DNA of 64,000 nt from RPQJ01 sp963846315 (lineage in GTDB: Bacteria > Pseudomonadota > Gammaproteobacteria > Steroidobacterales > Steroidobacteraceae), in assembly GCA_963846315.1 (NCBI GenBank), contig CAWJVM010000001.1, forward strand, positions 4,491 to 68,490. The letters run 5' to 3'. The stretch's first letter is position 1; each line of letters starts with the position of its first letter. Below the pieces are notes generated by a model. The model had not been told where the DNA came from, did no database searches, and saw nothing but the letters and a program-made list of their open reading frames with translations. This document shows positions 63,460-64,000 of this stretch, piece by piece. The position numbers and the translations under genes were made by a program.

Positions 63460-64000
63460 ATGGCACTTCCGGCACACGCCAACGTCGTCATCGTCGGCGG
63501 CGGCATCGCAGGGTGCTCGATCGCCTATCACCTGACGCGCATCGGCATCACCGACGTCGTCCTGCTCGAACGCAAGCAACTCACTTGCGGCACCACCTGG
63601 CATGCGGCCGGCCTGGTGGGCCAGTTGCGCGCGACGCGCAACCTCACCGAGCTGGCCAAGTACACGGCCGATCTCTACCACTCGCTCGAGGCCGAGACCG
63701 GCCAGGCGACCGGATTCAAGCAGAACGGCTCGATCAGCGTGGCCAAGACGGTCGCACGGCTCGAAGAACTGAAGCGCGGCGCGTCGATGGGCAAGACGTT
63801 CGGCCTGCGCATCGACGAGCTCACGCCGGGCGAGATCAAGGAACGCTGGCCGTTGCTCGAGGTTGGCGACGTGGTCGGCGGGATCTTCCTGCCCGAAGAC
63901 GGCCAGACCAATCCGATCGACACGACGCAGGCGCTGGCCAAGGGTGCGAGGAGCGCGCGCTGGCGCGCCAGAATCATCGAAAACACCGGGTCGCTGAAGG
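63460..64000 (+). CDS. Dimethylglycine/sarcosine dehydrogenase-like flavoprotein, 5' part
   Basis: The gene runs off the right edge; 180 residues are visible from ATG 63460, 16 bp after the MttB-family stop, so the two are co-transcribed. FAD site VVIVGGGIAGCSIAYHLTRIG, then ERKQLTCGTTWHAAGLVGQLR, in which the His would carry covalent FAD, and KQNGSISVAKT. The pattern is that of DMGDH/SarDH-type enzymes fused to a GcvT-like folate domain, which demethylate dimethylglycine or sarcosine and pass formaldehyde-level carbon to tetrahydrofolate. The C-terminal folate domain is outside the window, so the exact type is open. The last visible residues (RSARWRARIIENTG) read oddly and may hide another indel. 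Confidence 0.85.
   Translation, partial: MALPAHANVVIVGGGIAGCSIAYHLTRIGITDVVLLERKQLTCGTTWHAAGLVGQLRATRNLTELAKYTADLYHSLEAETGQATGFKQNGSISVAKTVARLEELKRGASMGKTFGLRIDELTPGEIKERWPLLEVGDVVGGIFLPEDGQTNPIDTTQALAKGARSARWRARIIENTGSLK

Overview
The window is one gene-dense stretch of G+C-rich bacterial chromosome (about two thirds G+C by eye). A gammaproteobacterium is the best guess. The evidence is a complete ccmABCDEFGHI operon, a YheU/UPF0270 protein, a stand-alone RIO1-type kinase, a CZB-GGDEF DgcZ-like cyclase and a tungsten/molybdenum NAD-linked formate dehydrogenase (fdsGBAD). I do not name a genus. I see no insertion sequence, phage module, CRISPR array or rRNA. There is one tRNA, tRNA-Leu(UAA).

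Layout. 1-2.2 kb: the start of an NTF2-like lipoprotein, then two toxin-antitoxin pairs arranged tail to tail (Phd plus a frameshifted PemK/MazF-like toxin, and MazE/MazF), each with a visible palindromic operator, then a DUF2784 protein. 2.3-6.6 kb: a SagB-type nitroreductase, a secreted D-aminoacylase-like amidohydrolase and a dgcN-dgcA pair for D-glutamate catabolism. 6.8-11.8 kb: two GGDEF proteins, a CoA-disulfide-reductase-like flavoprotein and a RIO kinase. 11.9-24.1 kb: a long minus-strand series with a secreted TPR protein, an RDD/small-protein cluster, GST, SodC, HMG-CoA reductase, a 2OG-Fe(II) oxygenase, an LEA-2 lipoprotein, M20 and M61 peptidases and a tyrosine phosphatase. 24.2-32.5 kb: a BON protein and the cytochrome c maturation operon, ending in a MaoC-type gene. 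32.6-39.7 kb: a leucine/isovalerate operon (isovaleryl-CoA dehydrogenase, MaoC hydratase, CitE-like lyase, and the two subunits of methylcrotonyl-CoA carboxylase) with a divergent GntR regulator. This content and order resemble the mycobacterial accD1-accA1-fadE19 locus rather than the classical liu operon. 39.8-47.8 kb: tRNA-Leu, two GSTs, fdsGBAD and folD. 47.8-64 kb: a GMC (choline dehydrogenase-like) oxidase, a flavoprotein, an MFS transporter, an SDR, a type B carboxylesterase, a LysR regulator, a quinone reductase remnant, a GFA protein, CobT and CobS, a betaine-aldehyde-type dehydrogenase and, divergently, an MttB-family methyltransferase followed by the start of a dimethylglycine/sarcosine dehydrogenase-like gene.

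How the genes work together. Many genes at the right end fit oxidation of quaternary amines and one-carbon units: choline oxidase, betaine aldehyde dehydrogenase, MttB-type methyltransferase, dimethylglycine dehydrogenase-like enzyme, FolD, formaldehyde-activating (GFA) protein and formate dehydrogenase. The CobS/CobT pair sits inside this group with no other cobalamin gene in view. It is the most intriguing part of the window.

Sequence quality. I found eleven apparent single-frame shifts in eight otherwise well-conserved genes. Ten of them behave as one extra base, and nine lie between 40 and 64 kb. This looks like insertion-type sequencing error rather than gene decay, so genes marked as frameshifted should be read as probably intact, except perhaps the toxin at 721 and the quinone reductase at 55785.
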